A stretch of 64,000 nt of DNA from Martinezella hainanensis (GCF_900094555.1 NZ_FMAC01000002.1:1-64000), one strand, 5' to 3'; shown: positions 34,574-44,121, counted from the first letter of the stretch. Numbers and translations are program-made. The notes: generated from the sequence alone by a model not told the origin.

Positions 34574-35161
34574 TCAGCCTTTCAACGCGTTGAGGTTGGT
34601 CGTCAGATAGTCCTCGGTCAGCGCGATCGACGCTTCTGTGCTGATCGGCGCGGATCCGAGGCCCTGGCGGATATAGAGCCCGTCGATCATGGCAGCTGCT
34701 CCCTCGGCGATCCGAGCCGCATCGCTTGCCGAGCACAAAGCCTTGAGGTTGGCAACGAGGTTCGAATGCAGCCGGCGTGCGTAGATGACGAGAAAGCGGC
34801 GCGTCTCTTCCGAGCGCTGCGCTTCGGCATAGAAAGCGAGCCAGGCGGCAATCGTCTCCGGCGCGAACTGGTCGGCCTGGAAGCTGACGCGGATGACGGC
34901 CGAGAGCTTTTCGCGCGGCGTTTTCGCCTTACGTAGCGCCGTCACGACGCTGTCGCGCAGCCGCTGTAGATGCACACGGACGGTTTCGATCAGCAGCTGT
35001 TCCTTGCTGCCGAAATAGTGATGCGCAAGGGCAGGGGAAACGCCGGCCTGCTTGGCGATTTCGGACATGGTGACGGTCAGCGAGCCGTGATCGCCGATCA
35101 CGCGCATTGCAGCATCCACCAGCGCCTTGCGGCGCACCGGTTCCATTCCGACTTTCGGCAT
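34574..35161 (-). CDS. betI: BetI transcriptional repressor (TetR family)
   Basis: A 195-residue TetR-family repressor, exactly the BetI length. The N-terminal HTH reads LTVTMSEIAKQAGVSPALAH followed by HYFGSKEQLL, the characteristic BetI sequence. The C-terminal domain binds choline, relieving repression of the bet genes. It is the first gene of betI-gst-betB-betA. A palindromic operator candidate lies 34 bases upstream of its start, fitting autoregulation. Confidence 0.95.
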   Translation of the reverse strand: MPKVGMEPVRRKALVDAAMRVIGDHGSLTVTMSEIAKQAGVSPALAHHYFGSKEQLLIETVRVHLQRLRDSVVTALRKAKTPREKLSAVIRVSFQADQFAPETIAAWLAFYAEAQRSEETRRFLVIYARRLHSNLVANLKALCSASDAARIAEGAAAMIDGLYIRQGLGSAPISTEASIALTEDYLTTNLNALKG

Positions 35162-35195
35162 GCATCAATCCCCAAGGCTGGGCCTGAGTGTATTT

Positions 35196-35215
35196 TTGAT
35201 TGACTGATCAATCAA
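35196..35215. promoter_or_regulatory. Candidate BetI operator
   Basis: TTGATTGACTGATCAATCAA is a near-perfect 20-base palindrome (one mismatched pair) upstream of betI, surrounded by A/T tracts. TetR-type BetI binds such a site in the bet control region of other bacteria, so this is the natural operator of the operon. Confidence 0.7.
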
Positions 35216-35314
35216 TAAAAAAATCACACGCCGGGTGTTCGGCGGCGAAAAAACCGCAACCTCTTTCCGCAAGGCATTTCTGTGCCATACTTCCTGATAG
35301 GAGGAGGTGCAGTC

Positions 35315-35863
35315 ATGGTTGATATTCTTGATGAAGTTCCCCTATCTGCGATGCGTGACAAATGGGGCTGGTTTGTTGCGCTCGGCATATTGCTGCTGAT
35401 TTGCGGTGGCATCGCCCTTGGCAATCTGTTCATCGCCACGGTGGCTTCGGTCTATTATGTTGGCATGCTGATGCTGATCGGCGGCATCGTGCATCTGGCC
35501 CATGCCTTCCAGGTGAGGGGCTGGGAGCATATCCTGTTCTGGGTGCTGAGCGGCCTGCTCTATACGGTTGCCGGTATCCTCGCCTTTGCCAATCCCTTGT
35601 TGGCCTCGGAGGCATTGACCCTCTTCCTTGCCATCGCACTCCTCATCGCCGGCACGTTTCGTGTCTGGGTCGGCCGCAAGCTGAAGCCGGAGCGCGGCTG
35701 GGTGTGGATCGTCATCAGCGGTCTTGCCACTGCCGTCGCCGGTATCGCCATCGCTCTCGGCTGGCCGGTCAATAGCCTTTGGATTCTCGGTCTTTTCCTG
35801 GCCTTCGATCTGATCTTCCAGGGCTGGACGCTGGTGGTCTTCGGCCTCGTGCTCAGGCGGTAG
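35315..35863 (+). CDS. HdeD-like membrane protein (DUF308)
   Basis: A 182-residue protein with six predicted membrane helices in three repeats of the HdeD/DUF308 type; GGIVHLAHAFQVRGWEHILF and FLAIALLIAGTFRVWVGRKL are typical family segments. E. coli HdeD is linked to acid resistance at high cell density; the molecular function is unknown. The start at 35315 is secure: GAGGAGGT sits seven bases before it. It is divergent from the bet operon and followed by the parD region. Confidence 0.87.
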   Translation: MVDILDEVPLSAMRDKWGWFVALGILLLICGGIALGNLFIATVASVYYVGMLMLIGGIVHLAHAFQVRGWEHILFWVLSGLLYTVAGILAFANPLLASEALTLFLAIALLIAGTFRVWVGRKLKPERGWVWIVISGLATAVAGIAIALGWPVNSLWILGLFLAFDLIFQGWTLVVFGLVLRR

Positions 35864-35899
35864 GAGTTCTCCCAAAAAGGGGTAACGGACTGCTACTTT

Positions 35900-35928
35900 T
35901 TGACAAGGAGCGTGAGCGGCGTTAATCT
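35900..35928 (+). promoter_or_regulatory. Candidate promoter of the parD-like gene
   Basis: TTGACA (35900-35905), 17 bases, then TAATCT (35923-35928), about 165 bases before the ParD start. Downstream, CATGTCC-AG-GGACATG (36000-36015) is a perfect inverted repeat that could be an operator for the ribbon-helix-helix protein. Confidence 0.4.
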
Positions 35929-36091
35929 TCTGGCTTCTGCCGTGTCAGGCAGAACGGCGTTGCGTTGATGTAACGACAGTATCTTCGTCTGGAAGTACGC
36001 ATGTCCAGGGACATGCCCGAAGAAACTGGTTGAAGCCGCGGAACATGCTTCCAGAGAAATTTCCGCGTAACGACGTCAAGGGAGGAATATC

Positions 36092-36343
36092 ATGCCGATG
36101 GTAACGGTTTCCATCTCTCCGCTTCAGGCTGCCGGCATCCGCGCAGCGGTCGACACCGGCACCTATGCATCGAGCAGCGAAGTCGTGCGGGAAGCTCTTC
36201 GCATGTGGGATGCCGCCCGCAAGCGCGGTGACATTTGCGAGGTGCCGCGTGCCGCCAATGATGGCGGCGAGACGGCAAAGAGCGGCCGCTGTGTCGCCGA
36301 TATGTTTGCCGACTACGAGGCGGAGCGGCACTCGAGTAATTAG
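36092..36343 (+). CDS. ParD-family antitoxin, apparently orphan
   Basis: An 83-residue ribbon-helix-helix protein of the ParD type: the strand VTVSISPLQAAGI and helix segment TYASSSEVVREALRMW match the DNA-binding N-terminal half. The C-terminal half, which would wrap a ParE toxin, contains DMFADYEAERHS. A good Shine-Dalgarno (GGGAGGAA) precedes the ATG. No parE or other toxin ORF follows: the next 210 bases before the EAL gene hold no supportable frame. It may be a solitary regulator or a remnant of a toxin-antitoxin pair. Confidence 0.82.
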   Translation: MPMVTVSISPLQAAGIRAAVDTGTYASSSEVVREALRMWDAARKRGDICEVPRAANDGGETAKSGRCVADMFADYEAERHSSN

Positions 36344-36555
36344 CACAGAACCCCCCACTTATCACGGCAGCCGCTCGGCGGCCATGTGTTGGTTTTGCGC
36401 TCCGGCGAATGGTTAATATTGCTTTACCATTCATCAAACTTTCACATAGGGGAAAGGTTTCGTTGACGCTTTATGGCGCATCTTGGGTTGTAAACGCGGT
36501 AAATCCAAAGTTTTACTTAAATAAATTAGATTAGAATCCGCAAGTGGAGATGGGC

Positions 36556-38361
36556 ATGTCCGTGACTGCCGCAGTCGAACCGGGCGTATTGCGCCGATAT
36601 GCCAGCGACCAGATCGTCACCCTCGCCAAGCTCGTCATAGAAAACGCATTTCAGCCGATCGTGGAGGCCGGCACCGGCGCGGTTTTCGGCTATGAATCCC
36701 TGATGCGCGGTCAGGAACGCATCGGCTTCGGCAGCCCTGTCGAGATACTCGACGAAGCCGAGCGAAGCGGCCAGCTTTTCGGGCTGGAGCAGATGGTCAC
36801 GAGTCGCGCACTTGCGAAGTTTGCTACTCTGCCCAACATCGCCGCTACAACTCTTTTCCTCAATCTGGATGTTCGGCTGATTGCGCAAGGCGCCGCCTTG
36901 GTTGACGGCCTGCTGCAGCATATGAGGAAGGCCGGTATCGCCCCGTCCTCCGTCTGTTTCGAGTTTTCCGAACGCTTCGACAATACCATCGTGCCCGAGT
37001 TCTCGGCGCTGGTCGCCAAGATGCGCAATGCCGGTTTCAAGTTGGCGATCGACGATTTCGGGGTCGGTCACGGGGAAATGAAGCTGCTGTCCGATTATCC
37101 GGTCGACTATCTCAAGATCGACCGGCATTTCATCGTCGATATCGACCGCAGCGCCCGCAAGCGGCATATTCTCAGAAATCTCGTCAATATCGCCCATGTC
37201 CTCGGCACGCGCGTCATCGCCGAGGGTATCGAGACGGAGGCGGAGTTCCTGACCTGCCGCGAATTCGGCGTCGATCTTGTCCAGGGCTGGTTCATTGCTC
37301 GCCCGACTGTTTTGGTCAACGAGCTGAAGCAGAGCTTTCCGCATCTGCAGGATCTCGGCAAGACGGTGCGCAACAGCCAGTCGCTCGACGAAATTCTCAT
37401 CCGCAAGCAGATCGAAGTCCTGCCGACCATCCGCGAAAGCGACAGCATCGACAGCGTCTTCGAACTCTTCCGCCGCAATCCGCGCCGCGCCTATTTCCCG
37501 GTCGTCAACGCCAATGACGAGCCGCGCGGGATCATCCACGAGTATCAGCTCAAGGAATATATCTATCAGCCCTTCGGCCGCGACCTGTTGAAAAACAAGG
37601 TCTATGAGCGTTCGATCTCGCATTTCGTCGAGATGGCGCCGATCGTCGGCCTCGATTCCGATGCCGACACGCTGATGACGATCTTTGCCAATATGGAAAG
37701 CAGCGATTGCCTGATCGTGACCGAAGGCACGCATTATGCCGGCATCGTCTCGGCCGCCTCGCTCATCAAGGTCATCAACGAGAAGCAGCTCAAGATCGCC
37801 CAGGACCAGAACCCGCTGACCGGTCTTCCCGGCAACAGGGCAATCCATGATTTCATGCAGAGCGCCGGCCGCGATGGCGATGAGATCAGGCATTTCTGCT
37901 ATTGCGACTTCGACAATTTCAAGCCGTTCAACGATGCCTATGGCTTCCATCTCGGCGACCATGCCATCTCGCTGTTTGCGGCTCTGATGCGCCGCTATTT
38001 CTTTGCCGAAGGCCATTTCCTCGGCCATGTCGGCGGCGACGATTTCTTCATCGGCGTCACCGGATGGAGCATGCAGGAGCTTCGCGAGGTTCTGGACCGG
38101 CTGCTGGCCGATTTCCATGCCGATGTCCTCGAATTCTACTCGGCGGAAGATCGCGCAGCCGGCCGCATTCGCGGTCATGACCGCGGCGGTGCCGAGGCAG
38201 AGTTTCCGCTGATGCGCTGCTCGATCGGCATCCTGCAGCTGCCGGAGGGGCTGGTGATCGACAACATCAACCGCGTCAGCACCTCCATTGCCGGCATCAA
38301 GGCGAAGGCAAAGGAAAGCGCCATTGGCGTCGCATTCCTCGGCTTGGCCGAGACGAATTGA
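36556..38361 (+). CDS. EAL-CBS-GGDEF cyclic-di-GMP protein
   Basis: A 601-residue cytosolic signalling protein with no membrane segment. An N-terminal EAL domain (~25-270) has YESLMR in place of the EAL motif, keeping the Glu, plus [33 protein letters not shown] and VQGWFIARP; most c-di-GMP phosphodiesterase residues are therefore present. A CBS pair follows (~290-420). The C-terminal GGDEF domain (~430-595) has GGDDF (493-497) at its active site, a conservative change. The ATG at 36556 has GGAG six bases upstream; GTG 36544 and ATG 36550 are alternatives. It probably breaks down c-di-GMP under nucleotide control by the CBS pair. Confidence 0.88.
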   Translation: MSVTAAVEPGVLRRYASDQIVTLAKLVIENAFQPIVEAGTGAVFGYESLMRGQERIGFGSPVEILDEAERSGQLFGLEQMVTSRALAKFATLPNIAATTLFLNLDVRLIAQGAALVDGLLQHMRKAGIAPSSVCFEFSERFDNTIVPEFSALVAKMRNAGFKLAIDDFGVGHGEMKLLSDYPVDYLKIDRHFIVDIDRSARKRHILRNLVNIAHVLGTRVIAEGIETEAEFLTCREFGVDLVQGWFIARPTVLVNELKQSFPHLQDLGKTVRNSQSLDEILIRKQIEVLPTIRESDSIDSVFELFRRNPRRAYFPVVNANDEPRGIIHEYQLKEYIYQPFGRDLLKNKVYERSISHFVEMAPIVGLDSDADTLMTIFANMESSDCLIVTEGTHYAGIVSAASLIKVINEKQLKIAQDQNPLTGLPGNRAIHDFMQSAGRDGDEIRHFCYCDFDNFKPFNDAYGFHLGDHAISLFAALMRRYFFAEGHFLGHVGGDDFFIGVTGWSMQELREVLDRLLADFHADVLEFYSAEDRAAGRIRGHDRGGAEAEFPLMRCSIGILQLPEGLVIDNINRVSTSIAGIKAKAKESAIGVAFLGLAETN

Positions 38362-38440
38362 CGCCCTCCAGCACTCGCTCCTTTTCAAGCGCCCTGCGCT
38401 AAACTATCTCCACTGCTTTGCTGGGAGAGGAGATAGCGCC

Positions 38441-39439
38441 ATGCCCTTGCCGTCTGAAATGCGTTTCGTGGATTTGCCGTCCTTTGGCGGACCTGAGGTC
38501 ATGACCATCGCCCACAGGCCCTTGCCGGTCTTGAAGCCGGGTGAGATCCTGGTCCGCGTCGAGGCCGCCGGCGTCAATCGGCCGGATGTGGCGCAACGCC
38601 AGGGCACCTATCCACCGCCGAAGGATGCAAGCCCGATCCTGGGGTTGGAGATATCAGGCGAAGTGGTCGACGTCGCGCCCGGCGTGACGGAGTTTGCGAT
38701 CGGCAACAAGGTCTGCGGCCTCGCCAACGGCGGCGGCTATGCCGAATATTGCGTCCTTCCAGCCGGTCAGGCGCTGCGGTTTCCGAATGGCTATGACGCC
38801 GTGCGGGCCGCCGCCGTCCCTGAGACTTTCTTCACGGTCTGGGCCAATCTCTTTCAGATGGCCGGCCTCACCGAGGGTGAAAGCGTGCTGATCCATGGTG
38901 GTTCCAGCGGCATTGGCACGACGGCGATCCAGCTCGCCCGCGCCTTCGGCGCTACGGTCTATGCAACAGCCGGATCGAAGGAAAAATGCGAAGCCTGCGA
39001 AAAACTGGGTGCCAAGCGGGCCATAAACTACAAGGAAGAAGATTTCGCCGAGGTCATCAAGGCCGAGACGGAACATGGCGTCGACGTCGTCCTCGACATG
39101 ATCGGCGCAGCCTATTTCGAAAAGAACCTGGCCTCGCTTGCCCGCGACGGATGCCTCTCGATCATCGCTTTCCTCGGCGGCGCGACGGTAGACAACGCCA
39201 ATCTGTTGCCGATCATGGTCAAACGCCTGACGGTAACCGGATCGACGATGCGTCCACGCACGGCGGAGGAAAAGCGGGCCATCCGCGACGATCTTCTTTC
39301 CCAGGTCTGGCCGTTGCTCGACCAGGGCACCGTCGCCCCGGTCATTTATCGGACCTTCTCCTTTGACGATGTGGTCGAAGCGCATCGGTTGATGGAAACC
39401 AGCGACCACATCGGCAAGATCATGCTGACGCTGGCTTGA
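38441..39439 (+). CDS. NAD(P)H-quinone oxidoreductase (zinc-free MDR family)
   Basis: A 332-residue medium-chain reductase of the quinone oxidoreductase (QOR/PIG3) type. The N-terminal GroES-like domain shows [20 protein letters not shown]. The Rossmann motif is [20 protein letters not shown]. Zinc ligands of true alcohol dehydrogenases are missing. It likely reduces quinones or enones with NADPH. The start at 38441 follows AGAGGAG; the longer frame overlaps the EAL gene. Its last 20 bases overlap the convergent MFS gene. Confidence 0.9.
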   Translation: MPLPSEMRFVDLPSFGGPEVMTIAHRPLPVLKPGEILVRVEAAGVNRPDVAQRQGTYPPPKDASPILGLEISGEVVDVAPGVTEFAIGNKVCGLANGGGYAEYCVLPAGQALRFPNGYDAVRAAAVPETFFTVWANLFQMAGLTEGESVLIHGGSSGIGTTAIQLARAFGATVYATAGSKEKCEACEKLGAKRAINYKEEDFAEVIKAETEHGVDVVLDMIGAAYFEKNLASLARDGCLSIIAFLGGATVDNANLLPIMVKRLTVTGSTMRPRTAEEKRAIRDDLLSQVWPLLDQGTVAPVIYRTFSFDDVVEAHRLMETSDHIGKIMLTLA

Positions 39440-40844
39440 TCGTGAAGGACAGGATGATGGCGAGCAGGCCTGGTATCGCCATCAGCGTGTAGAGCCAATT
39501 TGCAGCCGAAAGGCCGCCGGCAATGCCGCCTGGATGGGTGAGGCCCGCGCTGTTGACGATGACGCCGGCAAGGGCCGCGCCGAATGCGCCGCCAAGCGAC
39601 TGCGTCATCGAAATGGCGGCCGAGGCCTTGTCCTCATCGGCTTTCCTGGCGATGCCGATGATCCTGGTTACGAGGTGAGCCCATCCCAGGCCGACGCCGA
39701 AGCCCATCAGGAACATGGCGATAACAGCCGGCGCAAATTCCGCGAGTGCGGTGAAGGGCGTCGCGGTCGCCAGGAACGGGATCAGCGATGCCGTGGCTGC
39801 GGTTTCAAGAATGCAGCCGGTCACGATGGCGATGGCTGCCTGCCGGCCCGTGAACGAAGCGCTGAAGAAGGCCGCGGTGGTCCAGCCGAGCGCGACAAGC
39901 GCGACGAGATAGCCCGAGATCAGTGGCGTCACGCCGTGGAGCGTCTGCAGGAAATAGGGAATGTAGATGTCGCTCGTCAGCACAAGCATCATCGTGAATA
40001 TCGTCAGGTAGAGCCGCGCGATCGGATTGCCGAGCATGACGGCCCCATAGGGAAGGAGGCGCACCTCGCTCCTGCGCTCGATCAGCACCATCGCTGCAAC
40101 GAGAGCGGCCGAAACCGCGATCAGCACGGCCTTGTAGGCCCCTTGTTCGATCGTGCCGGCAATGCTGACGAAGAGGACTGCGGCGAGCAGCAATATGATC
40201 TGGAGCAGCGGCGTTCTGGTGTCGATCCGATCATCCGCAACATCGGGCAGCAACCGGCGGGCCGAAAACGCCATGATGACAGCCAGTGGCACCAGAATGA
40301 CGAAGGCCTCCCGCCAGGCGCCTCCGGCGGCGAAGAGGCCGCCGAGGGTCGGTCCAAGTACCGTCGCCACACCCCATATGGCGGCGTAGAGTGTGGACGC
40401 CCTGCGCCACAGGGGTTGGGGATAGATGAAGCGGATGAACGCATAGGCAAGGCCGGACAGCATGCCGGAGCCGTAACCCTGAACCGCACGCCCGACGAGC
40501 AACACCGGCATGGTCGGCGCGATGGCGCATACCAGGCTGCCGGCGCCGAAAGTGAGCGCCGCCACGACGTAGACGGCACGCAGGCCCATGCCTTTTGGCC
40601 GGGTTGCAACGGTAATCGATCCAAGCACACCAGCGGCGACGAAGAGCGTCGTCATCCATGAGAACAGTTCGAGGCCGCCGATGTCCCGGACGATCGAAGG
40701 CGCGATCGTCGCCGTGATGTAGGATTCGACGGCATAAAGCGTGACGCCGCCGCCAAGCATCAGCGTTGCCGGCAAGAGTTTTGGCGAGAACAATGTGAAG
40801 ACGGAGGAGGACTGAGTGGGGGCAATGGTTTCGATGCTGGACAT
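39420..40844 (-). CDS. MFS efflux transporter (14 helices)
   Basis: A 474-residue MFS protein with about fourteen hydrophobic segments. The first helix region ends in [20 protein letters not shown], and the usual second-helix loop motif A is altered ([12 protein letters not shown]). [18 protein letters not shown] is the motif-C-like region of the drug antiporters. It probably exports a drug or metabolite. It is divergent from a Cys-rich regulator gene, and a 24-base palindrome lies in the 101-base gap. Confidence 0.85.
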   Translation of the reverse strand: MSSIETIAPTQSSSVFTLFSPKLLPATLMLGGGVTLYAVESYITATIAPSIVRDIGGLELFSWMTTLFVAAGVLGSITVATRPKGMGLRAVYVVAALTFGAGSLVCAIAPTMPVLLVGRAVQGYGSGMLSGLAYAFIRFIYPQPLWRRASTLYAAIWGVATVLGPTLGGLFAAGGAWREAFVILVPLAVIMAFSARRLLPDVADDRIDTRTPLLQIILLLAAVLFVSIAGTIEQGAYKAVLIAVSAALVAAMVLIERRSEVRLLPYGAVMLGNPIARLYLTIFTMMLVLTSDIYIPYFLQTLHGVTPLISGYLVALVALGWTTAAFFSASFTGRQAAIAIVTGCILETAATASLIPFLATATPFTALAEFAPAVIAMFLMGFGVGLGWAHLVTRIIGIARKADEDKASAAISMTQSLGGAFGAALAGVIVNSAGLTHPGGIAGGLSAANWLYTLMAIPGLLAIILSFTIKPASA

Positions 40845-40880
40845 CGGACGATCCTCGGTATTTTCCCTAGCGGTTGATTA

Positions 40881-40904
40881 TTTTCCAAGTTATAATTTGG
40901 AAAA
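40881..40904. promoter_or_regulatory. Palindromic operator between MFS and SufR-like genes
   Basis: TTTTCCAA (40881-40888), eight bases, TTGGAAAA (40897-40904) is an exact inverted repeat. A third copy, TTGGAAAA, occurs at 40939-40946, touching the regulator's ATG. The sites are placed to repress both divergent genes. Confidence 0.65.
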
Positions 40905-40945
40905 TTACATGGCCATCGGATTAAAACAAGAGAAAACTTGGAAAA

Positions 40946-41572
40946 ATGCGTCAGTCACCCGCCAATCGAATCCTGATCCTGTTGAAAACCGACGGGCCGC
41001 AACTGGCGGCAGCCATCGGCGAAGCGCTCGGCATATCGTCGGAGGCGGCCCGTCAGCAGTTGACGAAGATGGCGGAGGAGGGGTTGGTCGAGCCGGTGGC
41101 CGAGGCTGCCGCCGGCCGGGGCAGGCCACGCCAATTCTGGCACTTGACGACCGCCGGCAACCGGCAATTTCCGGATGGCCATGCGGATCTGACCGCGACG
41201 CTGCTTGCGACCATGGTCAGCCAGCTTGGGCAGGGCGCCCTTGATACCGTTATTTCCGCTCGCGAGGCGGATACGCTTCAGCGCTATCGCAGCGAGATCG
41301 ACTTGACGGCGGATCTGCCATCGCGCGTCGCAAGCCTCGCTGCCATCCGCACGCAGGAAGGCTACATGGCCGATCACTGGCAGGACGATGATGGCTCGCT
41401 CATGCTGGTCGAAAATCACTGCCCCATCTGCGCTGCCGCATGCGCTTGTTCCGGCTTCTGCCGTTCAGAGCTGGAAACCTTCCGCGCGGCGCTCGGTGCG
41501 CGGGTGGAGCGGGAAGAACATATCCTTCTCGGCGCGAGGCGTTGCGCCTACCGGATTCGGGCGGCCGCCTGA
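40946..41572 (+). CDS. HTH regulator with SufR-like Cys cluster (COG2345 type)
   Basis: A 208-residue regulator. The N-terminal winged helix has IGEALGISSEAARQQLTKMA and LVEP followed by GRGRPRQFWHLT. The C-terminal domain ends with NHCPICAAACACSGFCRSEL and then GARRCAYRI, giving Cys at 159, 162, 166, 168, 172 and 200. The NHC/GFC/RRC pattern matches SufR, which binds an Fe-S cluster; here there are extra Cys. It may sense oxidants, NO or metals and control the divergent MFS gene through the TTTTCCAA palindrome. SufR is known from cyanobacteria and actinobacteria; calling this protein SufR itself would go too far. Confidence 0.82.
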   Translation: MRQSPANRILILLKTDGPQLAAAIGEALGISSEAARQQLTKMAEEGLVEPVAEAAAGRGRPRQFWHLTTAGNRQFPDGHADLTATLLATMVSQLGQGALDTVISAREADTLQRYRSEIDLTADLPSRVASLAAIRTQEGYMADHWQDDDGSLMLVENHCPICAAACACSGFCRSELETFRAALGARVEREEHILLGARRCAYRIRAAA

Positions 41573-41670
41573 GCGATAAGCTTTTGATGACAGCGGGCAT
41601 TCCGGCGATTGGCAATCGCAGGCACAGCGGCTATCACTGGCCTCCCGCAAATCAAAGGCTGCATCCCGTC

Positions 41671-42678
41671 ATGTCCAATCCCGTCTGCGTCGAAGTCACC
41701 CGTGGCAATCTGGTCGAAAGCCGCCATCGCGGTTCTGTCGTCGTGGTCGATGGCGATGGCAAGCTGGTCTTCTCGCTTGGCGATATCGAAAGCGGTGTCT
41801 TTCCGCGCTCGGCCTGCAAGGCGATACAGGCTTTGCCGTTGGTCGAAAGCGGTGCTGCGGACGCTTATGGCTTCGGCAACAAGGAATTGGCGCTCGCCTG
41901 TTCCTCCCACAATGGCGAGGATGAGCATGTTGCGCTGGCCGCTTCGATGCTGGCGCGCGCTGGCCGCGATGTCGGTACGCTCGAATGCGGCGCGCATTGG
42001 TCCTTCGATCAGAAGACAATAATCCATCAGGCCCGTACCATCGATATGCCGACGGCATTGCATAACAATTGCTCCGGCAAGCATGCCGGCTTCGTCTGCG
42101 CTTGCTGCCATCAGGACATCGATCCCGCTGGCTATGTCGGCTACGATCACCCGCTGCAGCAGCAGATCCGCGATACCATGCAGAGCCTGGCCGGCGCGGT
42201 CCTTGCCCATGACAATTGCGGCACGGACGGTTGCTCGATCCCGACCTATGCCGTGCCGCTCAAGGGACTGGCCCATGGCTTTGCCAAAATGGCGACCGGC
42301 ACCGGGCTGGAGCCGCTGCGCGCCAAGGCATCGCGCCGGCTGTTCGAGGCCTGCATGGCCGAACCCTTTTACGTTGCCGGCACCGATCGCGCCTGCACCA
42401 AGCTCATGCAGATCGCTCCCGGCCGTATCTTCGCCAAGACCGGCGCCGAAGGCGTGTTCTGCGCCGCAATCCCCGAACAGGGCATCGCCATCGCACTCAA
42501 ATGCGACGATGGCACCACTCGCGCGGCGGAGGTCATGGTAGCGGCAACGCTGGCCCGTTTCTTCGAGAAGGAGAGCGCGGTTCATGCCGGCCTCATGGCG
42601 ATAGCCGACAGATCGTTCAAGAACTGGAACGGCATCCATGTCGGCGATATCAGGCCGACGGCCGTCCTGACGGCATAA
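41671..42678 (+). CDS. ansA: L-asparaginase, Rhizobium etli type (class 3)
   Basis: A 335-residue amidohydrolase of the R. etli asparaginase family, unrelated to E. coli AnsA/AnsB. It has the two Ser-Lys tandems and metal ligands known from R. etli ReAV, shifted by one: Ser47 and Lys50 (RSACK), Ser79 (CSSHNG), Cys134 and Lys137 (NNCSGKH) and Cys188 (NCGTDGC). It converts Asn to Asp and ammonia. The ATG at 41671 was chosen for this alignment; the frame is open further upstream into the regulator gene. It follows the SufR-like gene by 98 bases on the same strand. Symbol by family analogy. Confidence 0.88.
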   Translation: MSNPVCVEVTRGNLVESRHRGSVVVVDGDGKLVFSLGDIESGVFPRSACKAIQALPLVESGAADAYGFGNKELALACSSHNGEDEHVALAASMLARAGRDVGTLECGAHWSFDQKTIIHQARTIDMPTALHNNCSGKHAGFVCACCHQDIDPAGYVGYDHPLQQQIRDTMQSLAGAVLAHDNCGTDGCSIPTYAVPLKGLAHGFAKMATGTGLEPLRAKASRRLFEACMAEPFYVAGTDRACTKLMQIAPGRIFAKTGAEGVFCAAIPEQGIAIALKCDDGTTRAAEVMVAATLARFFEKESAVHAGLMAIADRSFKNWNGIHVGDIRPTAVLTA

Positions 42679-42698
42679 CGCCGCTTCTTGCTTCAGCC

Positions 42699-43181
42699 TC
42701 AGACCTGTCGCGCAGGCAGATGTTGCCGAACGACCTTATATTCCTGCCAGATCAGGATCATGACCACGAGATCGAATATGGTGAGGATGATGAGCCCGAT
42801 GCCATGCGTGTCGGTGAAGCGGTAAAGTTGGTAGGCGATGAAAAGCCCGAGTGCCACCAGCGATGCCGGATAGGCCCACATCTTGCCCCGGAGCAGGCCG
42901 ATAACCAGCAGCACCTTCACCAGCCCATGGCTCAGCAGGTAGTAGGCATAGAAGTTCTTGGTGCCGACGGAGAAATCCTGCGCCCATGTCAGCAGATGCG
43001 TCGCGATGAAATCATGCGGATCGTTGAGCAGCTCGGGCTGCGCAATCCTGTTTGCAAGACGCAGGATGGAGTCCGTGCTGATCAGCGCCAGCACAAGGCC
43101 GCCAAGACATTCGATCAGGGCATGCGCGCCCTTCAACAAGACGCTGATTTCGAAAAGCTGGTGGATGCGGCGTTCGTTCAT
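42699..43181 (-). CDS. DUF2127 membrane protein
   Basis: A 160-residue protein with four membrane helices. It matches DUF2127: the N-terminal IHQLFEISVLLKGAHALIEC, the loop GTKNFYAYYLLSHGLVKVLL and AYPASLVALGLFIAYQLYRF are family-like. The function is unknown. It is convergent with the asparaginase gene (20-base gap). It lies 163 bases after the DeoR gene on the same strand, possibly in one transcript; that gap holds no other supportable gene. Confidence 0.8.
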   Translation of the reverse strand: MNERRIHQLFEISVLLKGAHALIECLGGLVLALISTDSILRLANRIAQPELLNDPHDFIATHLLTWAQDFSVGTKNFYAYYLLSHGLVKVLLVIGLLRGKMWAYPASLVALGLFIAYQLYRFTDTHGIGLIILTIFDLVVMILIWQEYKVVRQHLPARQV

Positions 43182-43344
43182 GGTCGATCATAACCTCTTG
43201 GACATATTGAGGTAGGCCTGATCGGCGATGACAACAAGGCAGGCCGATATCGTGCCGGCATAGGATCAATCTTCGACCGCATCATGATGACGACGCTGCA
43301 GATCGCGGTGTGGATCTTGTTTTGTCTGTTGGTGCCTGGCGGTC

Positions 43345-44100
43345 TTAGGCCAGGAAGATCGGCATGTCGGTGTCCCGGTAAGGGGCCAGACTTTCGTCCG
43401 GAACATCCGACGGCACGATCAGACCGGAAATGCTCCCCAAAGGCAGGATCTGGCATGGCGAGGCAGCATCGAGCTTCTCAGCTGTCGTCAATACGTAGGT
43501 TTCGGCTGAACACTGCGCGATATGCCGCTTGATGGCCGCCTCCTCGAAATCGCCGGTCGAAAAGCCGCGAGCCGGATGGATGGCCGTGACGCCCAGAAAG
43601 AAGATATCGGCCCTTATGGAGGCGATAGCCGCCATGGCGACGGCACCAGTCGCCACCATCGAATGCTTGTAGAGCTTGCCGCCGATCAGGATCACCTCGG
43701 CCAGGGGATGATGTTCCAGTTCGCCGGCGATCGTCGGGCTGTGGGTGACGATGGTGACGGCGAGATCCTTCGGCAGCTGGCGGGTGATCTCCGCATTCGT
43801 CGTACCGCCGTCGAGGAACACGGTCTGGCCTGGCCGGATCATGTTGGCCGCATAGGCGCCTAGCCGCCGCTTCGCATCGGATGAAACCGCCTGCCGCGCC
43901 GTAAAATCCGGCAGCTCCGGCGAAAGCGGCAGCGCGCCGCCATGCACGCGCTTCAGCAGCTTCTCTGCCGCCATCTCTCGCAGATCCCTGCGGATCGTGT
44001 CTTCGGAAAGGCCGAGATCGTCGGCCAGTGCCTTGGCGATCACCTGGCCGTCCCGACGCAATCTGTCGAGGATGAGGGCTTTGCGTTGACTGGTCAGCAT
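43345..44100 (-). CDS. DeoR-family transcriptional regulator
   Basis: A 251-residue DeoR repressor. The N-terminal HTH is QRKALILDRLRRDGQVIAKA with LGLSEDTIRRDLREMAAEKL and the RVHGGAL wing. The C-terminal phosphosugar-sensing domain has DGGTTNAEITRQLP and GDFEEAAIKRHI. The ATG at 44100 is preferred to one eight codons earlier. It is divergent from a DUF4406 gene; repeated CACGAAT boxes in the 128-base gap are probable operator sites. Ligands of DeoR proteins are usually sugar or nucleoside phosphates. Confidence 0.88.
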   Translation of the reverse strand: MLTSQRKALILDRLRRDGQVIAKALADDLGLSEDTIRRDLREMAAEKLLKRVHGGALPLSPELPDFTARQAVSSDAKRRLGAYAANMIRPGQTVFLDGGTTNAEITRQLPKDLAVTIVTHSPTIAGELEHHPLAEVILIGGKLYKHSMVATGAVAMAAIASIRADIFFLGVTAIHPARGFSTGDFEEAAIKRHIAQCSAETYVLTTAEKLDAASPCQILPLGSISGLIVPSDVPDESLAPYRDTDMPIFLA

Positions 44101-44121
44101 GTCGATCTCTGCACGATATCT

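Noticed and set aside
36526..38388. A 620-codon minus-strand frame opposite the EAL-CBS-GGDEF gene
   Set aside because: The + strand encodes clear EAL and GGDEF motifs; the antisense frame is a codon-bias artefact.
43284..43532. Short + frame starting with a hydrophobic stretch, between DUF2127 and DeoR genes
   Set aside because: Only the first 25 residues look membrane-like; most of it is antisense to the DeoR gene and there is no ribosome-binding site.
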